From contig DPRR01000025.1 of assembly GCA_003538625.1 (NCBI GenBank), positions 214,011 to 278,010 on the forward strand: a DNA stretch of 64,000 nt, in the 5' to 3' direction. Origin of the DNA: Ignavibacteriales bacterium (GTDB taxonomy: Bacteria > Bacteroidota > Ignavibacteria > Ignavibacteriales > Ignavibacteriaceae). Positions 45,533 to 53,418 of this stretch are shown in pieces; the stretch's first letter is position 1; each line of letters starts with the position of its first letter. The translations under genes were made by a program, and so were the position numbers. The notes below the pieces were generated by a model. It was not told the origin of the DNA. It saw only the letters and a program-made list of their open reading frames with translations, and made no database searches.

Positions 45533-46018
45533 ATGAAAATTATTACAACTGTTACAAGGCGCCGACTTGATATCCAGGGGTTTACTGAAGTTGATGAGAA
45601 CCTACTAAAACAAACTGCGAGCTGGCTAAGGTTTGCTTTTGCTATGTGTACAATTATTGCAGGATTGGGAACAATCCTTGCGTCTTATACGATATTATAT
45701 TTACTGGTACCCATAGCTGCACTGGGTGCAATTTTCTCCACACATCCATTTGATTTAATTTACAATTATGGGATTAGACATATAACGGGTACACCTGCCT
45801 TACCAAAGCGTGGAGCACCGAGCAGATTTGCCTGCGGGCTAGGATCTGTTTGGCTGATTGTCACCGCTTTGATGTTTCAGACGGGTAATATTACGGCTGG
45901 TTATATACTGGGCACTTTACTTACTTTAGTTGGACTACTGGTAAGTTCAATTGATTTTTGTATTCCTTCATTAATATATAGAAGTATATTTGGGTTCCCA
46001 CCTAAGAGAAACGGTTAA
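45533..46018 (+). CDS. DUF4395-family membrane protein
   Basis: The 161-aa protein has four membrane helices (about 30-47, 50-66, 100-118 and 122-140). The opening VDENLLKQTASWLRF and the PFDLIYNYGIRHITG stretch match DUF4395, a family of unknown function often found beside thiosulfate- and sulfur-handling genes. No clear Shine-Dalgarno is visible. It lies alone in the accessory region, about 230 bases after the haemoglobin gene. Confidence 0.75.
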   Translation: MKIITTVTRRRLDIQGFTEVDENLLKQTASWLRFAFAMCTIIAGLGTILASYTILYLLVPIAALGAIFSTHPFDLIYNYGIRHITGTPALPKRGAPSRFACGLGSVWLIVTALMFQTGNITAGYILGTLLTLVGLLVSSIDFCIPSLIYRSIFGFPPKRNG

Positions 46019-46432
46019 ATCCAGACTCACAAAATCAATTTAGTTGCATTGCACCTTCTGCAATTTTTATTTCTTCTTAATTTTTGTTTTAGCTGTGGAA
46101 GATAGGAGAGAAGCGACCGTGCACACAGCCACAAAAATAATGACTGAGCATGATGAACTGATAAGGTTACGTGCCAGCTCCATTTTGTTCCTGCGTAAAG
46201 CGTTAAACTGCTAAGATTCATCTTGCCTTAAATAGTTTTGAAAAACCTTCAGCAGTAATAAAATATAAAAAAAGTGATAAGTAAACGGAGACTTACCGAG
46301 TATTACTCCATTAGAGAAACAGTGCAATAATAATATGAATGGAAACAAAAGAATTGCTTTTACTTGCTTCTAAAGGTTATCTTGTTGATTTTATATCGTC
46401 CAATCATATTCTTCGCAGGGAAAGGAGTCAAT
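46019..46432. other. Gene-poor gap with repeated stress-motif copy
   Basis: No gene is supported in these 414 bases. The only structure I see is the first copy of a 39-base repeat (46276-46314), 119 bases before the YegP-like gene start. A minus-strand open frame at 46027-46221 has no ribosome binding site and an unnatural composition, so it was not accepted. Confidence 0.55.
46276..46314. repeat. 39-bp repeat containing GAGTATTACTC palindrome (copy 1)
   Basis: The sequence starts GATAAGTAA and ends GAGTATTACTCCATTA. Copy 2 lies at 46911-46949 with about 80% identity, including the GAGTATTACTC palindrome. It is 119 bases upstream of a gene and could be a regulator binding site. Confidence 0.5.
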
Positions 46433-46588
46433 ATGGACAAATGGGAATTTTACCAGGATAACAGAAAAGAGTGGCGATGGAGAAGAACCTCATCTAATGG
46501 CGTAGTTGTCGGAGCTTCTTCTGAAGGATTTTCTACAAGAGCAGCGTGTGTAGAAAATGCCAGGAGAAACGGATATACTGGTAATTAA
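46433..46588 (+). CDS. YegP/DUF1508-like small protein
   Basis: The 51-aa protein is one DUF1508 (YegP) unit: WEFYQDNRKEWRWRRTSSNG...EGFSTRAACVENARRNG. YegP proteins usually carry two such units; this one has a single repeat, which occurs in short family members. The start ATG 46433 follows AAAGGAG. Function is unknown, with stress links in some bacteria. It is monocistronic. Confidence 0.85.
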   Translation: MDKWEFYQDNRKEWRWRRTSSNGVVVGASSEGFSTRAACVENARRNGYTGN

Positions 46589-46910
46589 AAAATCTCTACA
46601 CCGATAATCGGGGTCGCATTTAACAGGCAGGTGTCGGTGTAGTATTATTAACAATCGGAAGTGGGATAAAAATTATAATTTATTGGATAGCAGTAAATAC
46701 ATTATGAAGATCAAAATAGATATTATTGCAATCATCAGCGCATCGAATATTTTGTTCTTGTGTTTTTTAAAATTCATTTGTACGCATTAAATACCTTGCT
46801 GCACTAATATGGTTTAATCTTTCCGGTTATCCAAACAACAAATTTTAATCGTGTTTTGAACTTTGATGTTGTACACTTCTGCCGCAATTATCTTTTCCCG
46901 AAATTATCCT

Positions 46911-46949
46911 GATAAGTAATCGCAGACCTACGGAGTATTACTCCATTAA
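46911..46949. repeat. 39-bp repeat containing GAGTATTACTC palindrome (copy 2)
   Basis: GATAAGTAAT...CGGAGTATTACTCCATTA repeats copy 1 (46276-46314). Here the palindrome is longer (GGAGTATTACTCC). A hairpin terminator follows about 150 bases on, with no protein gene in between. Confidence 0.5.
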
Positions 46950-47098
46950 TCGTTCTCATAACAAAGAAAAGAGAGGTAAAAACTTCAGTGAAGTAAATTA
47001 TACATATCATCTCATACGGAATACATCAAAAAAATAGTGATTCATAATGGTACATATTTTGACATATATATTGAAATTTGGGTTTAATTTTAATAGGT

Positions 47099-47124
47099 AA
47101 GCCCAGATCATTACCTGGGCTTTT
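47099..47124 (+). terminator. Terminator-like hairpin
   Basis: AAGCCCAG (47099-47106) pairs with CTGGGCTT (47115-47122), followed by a short T run. It has no protein gene upstream, which hints at a non-coding transcript. Confidence 0.6.
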
Positions 47125-47382
47125 GGAGTGGGGCCAAGCTTTTTTGTGTGAGATCATATCCTCACAAATTTTGATAAAGGAACATTTGTTCCGCTTGGTT
47201 CCTGCTTTTTTACATTACTCTACACAATCTTAGCAAAAATAGTTCCACTCCCACGACAATCGATAATTCCCAAATTCTCTTATTACTAGAAAAATTTACG
47301 TTCAGAAATGAGTAATATTTACAATGATTGAACATTTTACATACAATTTTAATAATTAAAAGATTTGTAAATATTTATTTTA

Positions 47383-47655
47383 TCAAAACTTACTTCTTCC
47401 ACAATTCCCTTTTCCTGTAAAGTTAAGAGACTTTGGATTTTCTTGGATGTGATTGTCTTCTATCATTGATTTGATAAGATGATTGTATCTGATCTTATCC
47501 TGGAAACATAATCCACAGGAACGATTAAGATCTTCCAGCTGCTTAAGCCGGAACAATGTTTCTGCATACAGAAAAGCCCAGTAATCCTTTTCAGTTCCTA
47601 AAACTTTTCTGTTAAACAACCGGGATTTAAACGCTTTCTTTTGCATACCATACAA
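47383..47655 (-). CDS. Hypothetical protein (90 aa)
   Basis: I do not recognise this 90-aa basic protein. It has a helical, Leu/Tyr-rich middle (AFLYAETLFRLKQLEDLN), a CGLC pair and a further Cys near the end (GKGNCGRSKF). Starts at 47655 or three codons later (47646) are both possible, and neither has a strong ribosome binding site. It lies alone on the minus strand in the gene-poor island. Moderate doubt remains that it is a real gene. Confidence 0.4.
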   Translation of the reverse strand: MYGMQKKAFKSRLFNRKVLGTEKDYWAFLYAETLFRLKQLEDLNRSCGLCFQDKIRYNHLIKSMIEDNHIQENPKSLNFTGKGNCGRSKF

Positions 47656-48158
47656 AAGTATGTGGAATAAATTTAAAAGTAAAAAACCTTAAAAATCTTT
47701 CTGTTTTATCATAGAAATCCTATCAAAGATAACAACTTATATATTATGAAACGGTATTTTTATTTAAGGAGTAATAATTTTAAGTAATGAAACTGTGATT
47801 TACGAATGATGCTAAAATTTATTTATTGTCAAGAGCGCGTTGTATAAAATTTAATTTGGTTTTTTAGAAAATTATTTTCATTTTCGATTTGAATTTGAGT
47901 TATAAAAATTTTTCTTCACACATTCTATTTTTTAATTATATTTTTTTTGATAGTTTTTGGAGTGAATAAGGGGAAGTGGAATGCAAAAAGAAAGAACCCG
48001 AAGCTGCGAACTTCGGGTCTAAAGTTTAGTCCGTTCTAAATTTAACTAACCGGATTGTTTAACGGTCAGTGGACTTTTTTTGTTTTGAACAACCTCAACA
48101 TAAAAAACCATCCATAGAATATCAATCCTTTTTGTAACTTTTTTTTGGAGAAAAAGCG
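47656..48158. other. AT-rich gap with one hairpin
   Basis: About 500 very AT-rich bases. The only structure is ACCCGAAG/CTTCGGGT (47996-48018) with no T run after it. No coding frame is supported. The last bases contain the ribosome binding site of the next small gene. Confidence 0.5.
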
Positions 48159-48293
48159 ATGGCTAAAAATGAGCAAACATCGAAAAGACTCGGAAAATTA
48201 GCTTCAAAGGTTTTGAAAGATCCAAAATCCACAAAAACTTCAAAAAGCTTAGCCGGTTCGGTGTTAACTCAGCGTCCTAATAAGAAAAAATAG
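48159..48293 (+). CDS. Small Lys/Ser-rich protein (44 aa)
   Basis: The 44-aa protein starts MAKNEQTSKRLGKLASKVL and ends SLAGSVLTQRPNKKK. It is basic and probably disordered with one short helix. The pattern KLASKVLxD...KSLAGSxLTQ resembles small conserved hypothetical proteins seen in many bacteria, but I know no function for them. It has a good ribosome binding site (TTTGGAG). A perfect hairpin (48315-48341) separates it from the next gene. It is too short for most gene callers. Confidence 0.65.
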   Translation: MAKNEQTSKRLGKLASKVLKDPKSTKTSKSLAGSVLTQRPNKKK

Positions 48294-48314
48294 TTCTTAT
48301 TAGTTGATCCTCTT

Positions 48315-48341
48315 ACCGATGGTGGAGGTACCACCATCGGT
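48315..48341 (+). terminator. Hairpin between small gene and lectin-like gene
   Basis: An 11-bp perfect stem, ACCGATGGTGG/CCACCATCGGT, closes the loop AGGTA. There is no U-run, so it could be an attenuator or an mRNA-stabilising stem rather than a terminator. Confidence 0.55.
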
Positions 48342-48364
48342 TACAATTTATTTTGGAGAAAAAA

Positions 48365-49219
48365 ATGAAATCGAAATCAATATTCCTTTTGTTTTGGATA
48401 GTTTTAATAGTTTCTAGTTTTATTCCATCTTATGGTCAAGATCTTAAGCGGTTACTGTTGATGGATGATAATCCTGAAAAAGAGACTACTGATTACAAAA
48501 ATAGAGTTTCCACCGATAATGGATACGTTCAATCCTTGTATTACTTAGATAGTTTTATAAAAAAAACTAAAGACAATTTTTACGATGATATTAAATTTTG
48601 GATCTCCACTGAATGGGGATTAAAAGTTGAGCAAGAAAAAGTGCTCAAACAATACGATCTTAAAGGGAATGATTTAACATCGCCAGAGATTGAGAATTGC
48701 CCTTCGCTCAAATTAAATGATTTATTTAGATTAAATGGAATATACTATTCCGGAAACAAACAATTCTGTGATAATGACACTCTAGCAGTAGAACATCCTA
48801 TGACATTAATACTTGTAATTCAACAAACTGATGGTTTGCAGAAAGAAGCACTGTTAGATACGAAACATAAAAAAGAACATTCTATACTTTTTGATGATGA
48901 ATCAGTTGATCCCGTTCCACTATCAGTTGAGATAGGTAAAAAAACGGTAATCGGAAATATCGGAATCACAAAATCATTTCTATACTTCGAGTTTAATGGT
49001 GATAGCTCAAAAGTATTCAATAATGGCGTAACTATGTTCGCAGGTAATATTAATTCTGGTGAGTTGAATGGAATCAGAATAGGAACTCTTAAGAATTTAC
49101 AAAAGGACTATTATTTTAGTGGTTATATTTTTGAAATTGGTATTATTGGAAAAATTCTAGCACCCGAACAAAGGATGATTCTTACTAATTTGATTAAAGA
49201 GCATTACTCGATAAATTAG
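48365..49219 (+). CDS. Secreted protein with LamG/concanavalin-like fold
   Basis: The ~284-aa protein has a signal peptide (MKSKSIFLLFWIVLIVSSF). A beta-rich body follows, ending YYFSGYIFEIGIIGKILAPEQR and then LTNLIKEHY. That closing pattern is typical of LamG/ConA-like domains, so carbohydrate or protein binding is suspected. No enzyme motif is seen and no T9SS domain is present. ATG 48365 is chosen over TTG 48353 because TTTTGGAG precedes it and the signal peptide starts there. A strong terminator follows. Confidence 0.75.
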   Translation: MKSKSIFLLFWIVLIVSSFIPSYGQDLKRLLLMDDNPEKETTDYKNRVSTDNGYVQSLYYLDSFIKKTKDNFYDDIKFWISTEWGLKVEQEKVLKQYDLKGNDLTSPEIENCPSLKLNDLFRLNGIYYSGNKQFCDNDTLAVEHPMTLILVIQQTDGLQKEALLDTKHKKEHSILFDDESVDPVPLSVEIGKKTVIGNIGITKSFLYFEFNGDSSKVFNNGVTMFAGNINSGELNGIRIGTLKNLQKDYYFSGYIFEIGIIGKILAPEQRMILTNLIKEHYSIN

Positions 49220-49228
49220 AGTATAATT

Positions 49229-49260
49229 AGAGTTGTTATTCAGAATAACAACTCTTTTTT
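49229..49260 (+). terminator. Rho-independent terminator
   Basis: AGAGTTGTTATT (49229-49240) pairs with AATAACAACTCT (49244-49255), then a T run to 49260. Confidence 0.85.
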
Positions 49261-49400
49261 ATAAGTTTGTAATCATTTCAATGGAGTATTTCAAGTTTTA
49301 TGAATTACATCAATCTGGGCGATTGACTTACTATTTTATATTATATATTGAGATTGTGTTGGATTAGGGCTTATTTTAGTTCTACCATTTAGGAGGGGTT

Positions 49401-49478
49401 ATGAAAAGAGTTCTGTTCATTACTGTTTTCCAATTTTTGCTTGCTCATATAGTTACTCTCACTTTATTTGATTCTTAG
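49401..49478 (+). CDS. 25-aa hydrophobic peptide
   Basis: The peptide MKRVLFITVFQFLLAHIVTL with a short end TLFDS is mostly one membrane helix with a basic N-terminus. Its ribosome binding site, AGGAGGGG 3 bases before ATG, is among the best in the window. No homologue can be named. Such short membrane peptides can be toxins of type I toxin-antitoxin systems or small regulatory proteins. It converges on the end of the nuclease operon. Confidence 0.45.
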   Translation: MKRVLFITVFQFLLAHIVTLTLFDS

Positions 49479-49628
49479 AAAAAAAATCTAACTTTAATTT
49501 AACCAGTGTAAACGAACTTCTCTTTCTAATTAAATATATAACATATTTAATAATCATTATATCATTTTAATCCACAAATAAAACAATATCATACCTAAAA
49601 ATGAAATATGACGACAAATTTGTAGCCA

Positions 49629-50693
49629 CTAATTCTTATCATCCACTAAAGGTTTTTCATTGGTTACTAATAATTTTGAATATGATTCAAAGAATTTTCT
49701 ACGTTCAATATTAGCAAAATCGAGGATCACTGAAATTACACCCTTGAGAGGAGATTCAATTAATTCCGGATTTATAAAAGTTTTTTTGAAACCTAAATTT
49801 TCAAAATCTTTTGCCCAGTTAAAAAGATTTTTAGAGTTCTCATTTTTGCTAAAAAAATCTTTAAGTATATCAGTTGGAATGTTCTCTAATGATTTCAAAA
49901 AAGAACCCGCTGATCTATTACCAGAAATTTGTACCGCCATGGAAATAACTTTATCAACTCCAACTTCACCAAGATTCCCAAATCTAAAACCATCTGAAAG
50001 TTTTTTTTCCCTTTTAGATGTTTCCAGAAAAGCAATGTCCTTAACTATGTAGTCAATGATTATTAGAAGATGAGATAAAATAATATATGTCATTCTTGTA
50101 GCATCTTCTCTTTTTTGTTCATCAATAATCGCTTTCTCAATGAAATAAATCAAGATAGACAAAACGGAATTGAATCCCGAAAAATCTTGTTCTGTCAATA
50201 ATTTGGATTTTGATGATTCGTAAATGTAACGCCAATCTTTATTGCTAAATGTTTTATAACTCTTATGATTTGACAATTTCGACAAAAACTCTTCTTCTGA
50301 CAATCTATCTGGGAGAGTATTTGCACGGAGTTTTGATAAAAAAGATCCATCTAAAATTACAGTATTATGTAATTGCCCAAACCTTTGTATTACAGGTCTT
50401 TGATCAGTTGTTGCAACAATACTGGAATCGAAATTAAGTAATTTCATCAATCCATTTGCCCACAATATTCTTTCGAATGCTTGTGGTGATTTTTTATTTT
50501 TGATGTCAACATTAATACGCTGTCTTGTTAGGCTTGATGAGCGGCCATATAAATAAAGATCAACATCAGTTATATCAAAACCATCATATTGGAATTTTAC
50601 ACTTCTTGCTACGTAATAGCCTAGATTTAGGAAGTAATTACGCAGTAACTCTTCCATTAACTCACCTTTGAACAATGTTGGTTGATTTTCCAT
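49629..50693 (-). CDS. PD-(D/E)XK-like nuclease of the two-gene unit
   Basis: The 354-aa protein begins with an alpha-beta domain that has the restriction-endonuclease fold order: Glu11/Glu14/Glu15 in the first helix (FKGELMEELL), Asp43/Asp45 (ITDVDLYLYG), then Asp63-Ile-Lys65 (INVDIKNKK). That gives E-(x)-D-(x17)-DxK, the PD-(D/E)XK catalytic order. The rest (about 120-354) is helical and unassigned. It overlaps the partner gene by one base (TAATG), so the two are made together. Lying downstream of a type I RM operon, it is probably a DNA-cleaving or defence protein. The function is inference. Confidence 0.8.
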   Translation of the reverse strand: MENQPTLFKGELMEELLRNYFLNLGYYVARSVKFQYDGFDITDVDLYLYGRSSSLTRQRINVDIKNKKSPQAFERILWANGLMKLLNFDSSIVATTDQRPVIQRFGQLHNTVILDGSFLSKLRANTLPDRLSEEEFLSKLSNHKSYKTFSNKDWRYIYESSKSKLLTEQDFSGFNSVLSILIYFIEKAIIDEQKREDATRMTYIILSHLLIIIDYIVKDIAFLETSKREKKLSDGFRFGNLGEVGVDKVISMAVQISGNRSAGSFLKSLENIPTDILKDFFSKNENSKNLFNWAKDFENLGFKKTFINPELIESPLKGVISVILDFANIERRKFFESYSKLLVTNEKPLVDDKN

Positions 50694-51946
50694 TAGCTTC
50701 TAAATGTTCTTAATAGTTCAGCGACCGATTTTTTCGATTGCAGGTTTTGTTTTTTACGATTTGCATATCTTTTTTGTTCAGGGCCTACATAATTTGTAAC
50801 ACTACCGGAATAAATATTTGAATTAACAACTGTTTGTTCAGATGTATCACCAAACTCTAATACTTGAATCGCCAAAGCCCCAACATCTTTTTTAAGTAAT
50901 CTCATATAATACATTGAAGTACCAGCCTCTGGTCTTAATTGTATTACCCTTTTTAATTCAAGTAATTTGTAGTCTTCCCCAATTGCTGTTGCAGGGCCTA
51001 CTTCATAACCATTTACTAGTCTGCGCATTAATGCTTTTAGCATAGTAATTTTACCACGACCTGAAGTGCTAAAATTAATACCATAGTATAATGAAGATAC
51101 AAATGCTTTCGCAAGGTCCAAAGCATCTTCTTCAAATGGATTACCATATTTTGAAAATGCTGAAGGTTTAGTTACAAATGTTTTAGTTTCCTTTGAATTA
51201 CTGACTTCATTAAAGTCATACATACCAATAGATTGTAATTTAGATAAAAGTTGCTCACCTAAAAATGACTTAGCTTTCTCCAAAGTTATACAACCCTTCG
51301 AAGTTAATAATCCATCTAATTCAGTTATTTTTTTAGTTTCTTCTGATTTAAGTGATGATAGTACAGCGTTAGTCTTGATGACATTCTCTCTTTTAAATAG
51401 ATTACCATTAAAATAAAATTTAGATTTATCATCTAATGTTTCATAATCAATAAAGCCGATTTCTTCTGATTGTAACATTAAATCAGAAGTTGATGTCTTA
51501 GAAAGTGAATAAGTATCAGAAATATATTCATTAAGAATTTTTTCTCCTTTTGGCAAATCAGAAATATTATCAGCTAATTCTAGTGCAGCTTTTTGAAAAT
51601 TTGAAGGGTTGCAGTTTGTAAATATATCTGAGGTATGAGATAATACTGTAGATGTTGTTATACCTAATACCGAAATAGATCCATTATTACCAAGTTCGAT
51701 CAGTCGTGCTTCTGCTAACTTGTTTTTGATTGTTTCAATTTCAGTCTTTTTTATGTTTGATACTTTTGCGATAGCAGAAACTTTATCGCTATTCAAATCA
51801 CTTTGTTCATCCGAAGCTGCAAGATTTGAAAGAAACACTCCGCATTTACCCGCAACTTCGATATCTTCAAAATCTGGAGTATCTCTAACATCAAGTAGTT
51901 TTTTTGTGTGGTTAATTACCCAAGCACCCTCAGTCCTTTTTTCCAT
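50693..51946 (-). CDS. Partner protein of the PD-(D/E)XK nuclease, unknown
   Basis: I do not recognise this 417-aa protein. The N-terminal ~100 residues look like a helical DNA-binding region (winged-helix-like pattern IAKVSNIKKTEIETIKNKLAEARLIEL). A mixed middle follows, and the C-terminal third (about 270-370, ALDLAKAFVSSLYYGINF and RLVNGYEVGPA) seems compact. The tail is basic and Gln-rich. The ATG is 176 bases downstream of hsdS, and the stop overlaps the nuclease start by one base. A coupled sensor or specificity partner for the nuclease is plausible. Confidence 0.75.
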   Translation of the reverse strand: MEKRTEGAWVINHTKKLLDVRDTPDFEDIEVAGKCGVFLSNLAASDEQSDLNSDKVSAIAKVSNIKKTEIETIKNKLAEARLIELGNNGSISVLGITTSTVLSHTSDIFTNCNPSNFQKAALELADNISDLPKGEKILNEYISDTYSLSKTSTSDLMLQSEEIGFIDYETLDDKSKFYFNGNLFKRENVIKTNAVLSSLKSEETKKITELDGLLTSKGCITLEKAKSFLGEQLLSKLQSIGMYDFNEVSNSKETKTFVTKPSAFSKYGNPFEEDALDLAKAFVSSLYYGINFSTSGRGKITMLKALMRRLVNGYEVGPATAIGEDYKLLELKRVIQLRPEAGTSMYYMRLLKKDVGALAIQVLEFGDTSEQTVVNSNIYSGSVTNYVGPEQKRYANRKKQNLQSKKSVAELLRTFRS

Positions 51947-52122
51947 TGGCTTTTCTGTTTATATTATTCTAAAGTTATTTTGAACAATTGTCTATTATAA
52001 TAATAAATAATTTTGGGTAAATATTAAACACAATATCAGAAATTAGAGTATGATTTTAATTTGTTTACTAGCAAAAATTGTTTTAATGTAGGTTGAATAA
52101 GGAAGCTAAATGATAGACAATT

Positions 52123-53418
52123 TTATTTTACTTTTACCTGTCCATTCATAAGCATTGGGAGAAGCCAATCGCGGAGTTCTGCTAATTTTTGGTTTTCAGA
52201 TAATGCAACTTGTTTTTTATCCTGGATTGTAGTCATGACCTTATAGAATTTATCAACTAAAGTATCTGGTGGTACGACTGTCCAGTATGAATTCACGAAT
52301 GAATCGAATAATAAATTTTTAATTCCAGTTGTTTTTCCTTCATAACCGAAAAAGGCACCACTATCATAAAGACTATTCCAATAGTAAATGAGGTTGTAAA
52401 GCATTTTTTTATCTTTAATTGAAATGGCTTTACAGAAGTTTGAACAAATCACTGGATTGTTGAATCGCTTTAATGTTGCATCGGTTATGTATGCTAGGCG
52501 ACCGGTTGATTGAGTCGGACTACCACCTGAGATTTCAATAATCAAGTCGTGGGATTTGAGAATTTTAAAAGAGTTCTTTTGTAGAATATAACGAACGGGT
52601 GGTTTTAATTCCTCAAGTCCATTTAAACCATTTATATCTGCACCACGAATACATGTAACTTTTTTAGTGAATTTGCCTTCATGTTCTTCTCTGCCCCAAT
52701 CACCACTTTTATCAATATCAATCCACTCAGACATTTTCTTGACACCCCAACCATCCGGAATGTCCCTTTTCAATTCTTCATTCCAAAGCATTTTACCGCC
52801 ACTTGATTTATATGGTTTGCCATTGGCATTGGGAAAATCGAACTGCACAAACCAATAATCATATAGCGTTTTTGACATTGCTTCTAACTCAGCATTAATG
52901 CGGTTGTTGAATTCGATTTTGGAATCTAAGGATGAAAGAACGGTGGCGATTTTTTGTTGAACTGTAATTTTACTTGGTAAGTTAATTTCTAATTCTTTTA
53001 TATAGTCAGCGTTTAAATTTTTTCTAATGCCAGAGGACAAATTTCTTAATTGATTATATTTTGTTTTGAGTAAATAATAAATGAATTCATAATCAGCTTT
53101 GGTTTTATCAATTACTATATTGCAACAAGCTTGATTTGTTGTCATCTCACTTTTTAATATTGAAACATTTCCTCTTGTTTTTCCTTCACCATATAAAGCT
53201 ATTGACAGAGTATTGACAGGAAATATTTTTATACCAGTATTTGCCAATGCATATTTTGTAATTTTTTCATTGGTATCGTAAATCTTATGTTCACCCAATT
53301 GACCGGTTTTAAGCCACGGTATAGTTCCACCAATCCAAAAGTTTTTGTTGCTTCTGCTTGGCGTTATTCCGCTTCCAATAGTTGAAGAAATATCTTTCAA
53401 TTTTGTAACCCTATTCAA
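52123..53418 (-). CDS. hsdS: Type I restriction-modification specificity subunit
   Basis: The 431-aa HsdS sets the bipartite target of the HsdM methylase and HsdR nuclease. It shows two target-recognition halves: the first (about 1-180, with SSTIGSGITPSRS and the conserved helix KIATVLSSLDSKIEFNNRIN) and the second (about 220-425, ending LAELRDWLLPMLMNGQV). The start is TTG at 53418, overlapping the hsdM stop by 8 bases, and translation is coupled. No frameshift or internal repeat suggesting phase-variable swapping is visible. Confidence 0.92.
   Translation of the reverse strand: MNRVTKLKDISSTIGSGITPSRSNKNFWIGGTIPWLKTGQLGEHKIYDTNEKITKYALANTGIKIFPVNTLSIALYGEGKTRGNVSILKSEMTTNQACCNIVIDKTKADYEFIYYLLKTKYNQLRNLSSGIRKNLNADYIKELEINLPSKITVQQKIATVLSSLDSKIEFNNRINAELEAMSKTLYDYWFVQFDFPNANGKPYKSSGGKMLWNEELKRDIPDGWGVKKMSEWIDIDKSGDWGREEHEGKFTKKVTCIRGADINGLNGLEELKPPVRYILQKNSFKILKSHDLIIEISGGSPTQSTGRLAYITDATLKRFNNPVICSNFCKAISIKDKKMLYNLIYYWNSLYDSGAFFGYEGKTTGIKNLLFDSFVNSYWTVVPPDTLVDKFYKVMTTIQDKKQVALSENQKLAELRDWLLPMLMNGQVKVK

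Larger units (their letters stand above)
46589..47382. other. Long gene-free gap with hairpins and a repeat
   Basis: In about 790 bases I see a stem CTACACCGA/TCGGTGTAG (46596-46642, no T run), the second 39-bp repeat copy (46911-46949) and a terminator-like hairpin (47099-47124). No coding frame has a ribosome binding site or normal composition. It may hold a small RNA between the repeat and the terminator, but nothing proves it. Confidence 0.5.

Noticed and set aside
46027..46221. Open frame of 64 codons on the minus strand
   Set aside because: Unnatural composition, no ribosome binding site and overlap with the end region of the DUF4395 gene context.
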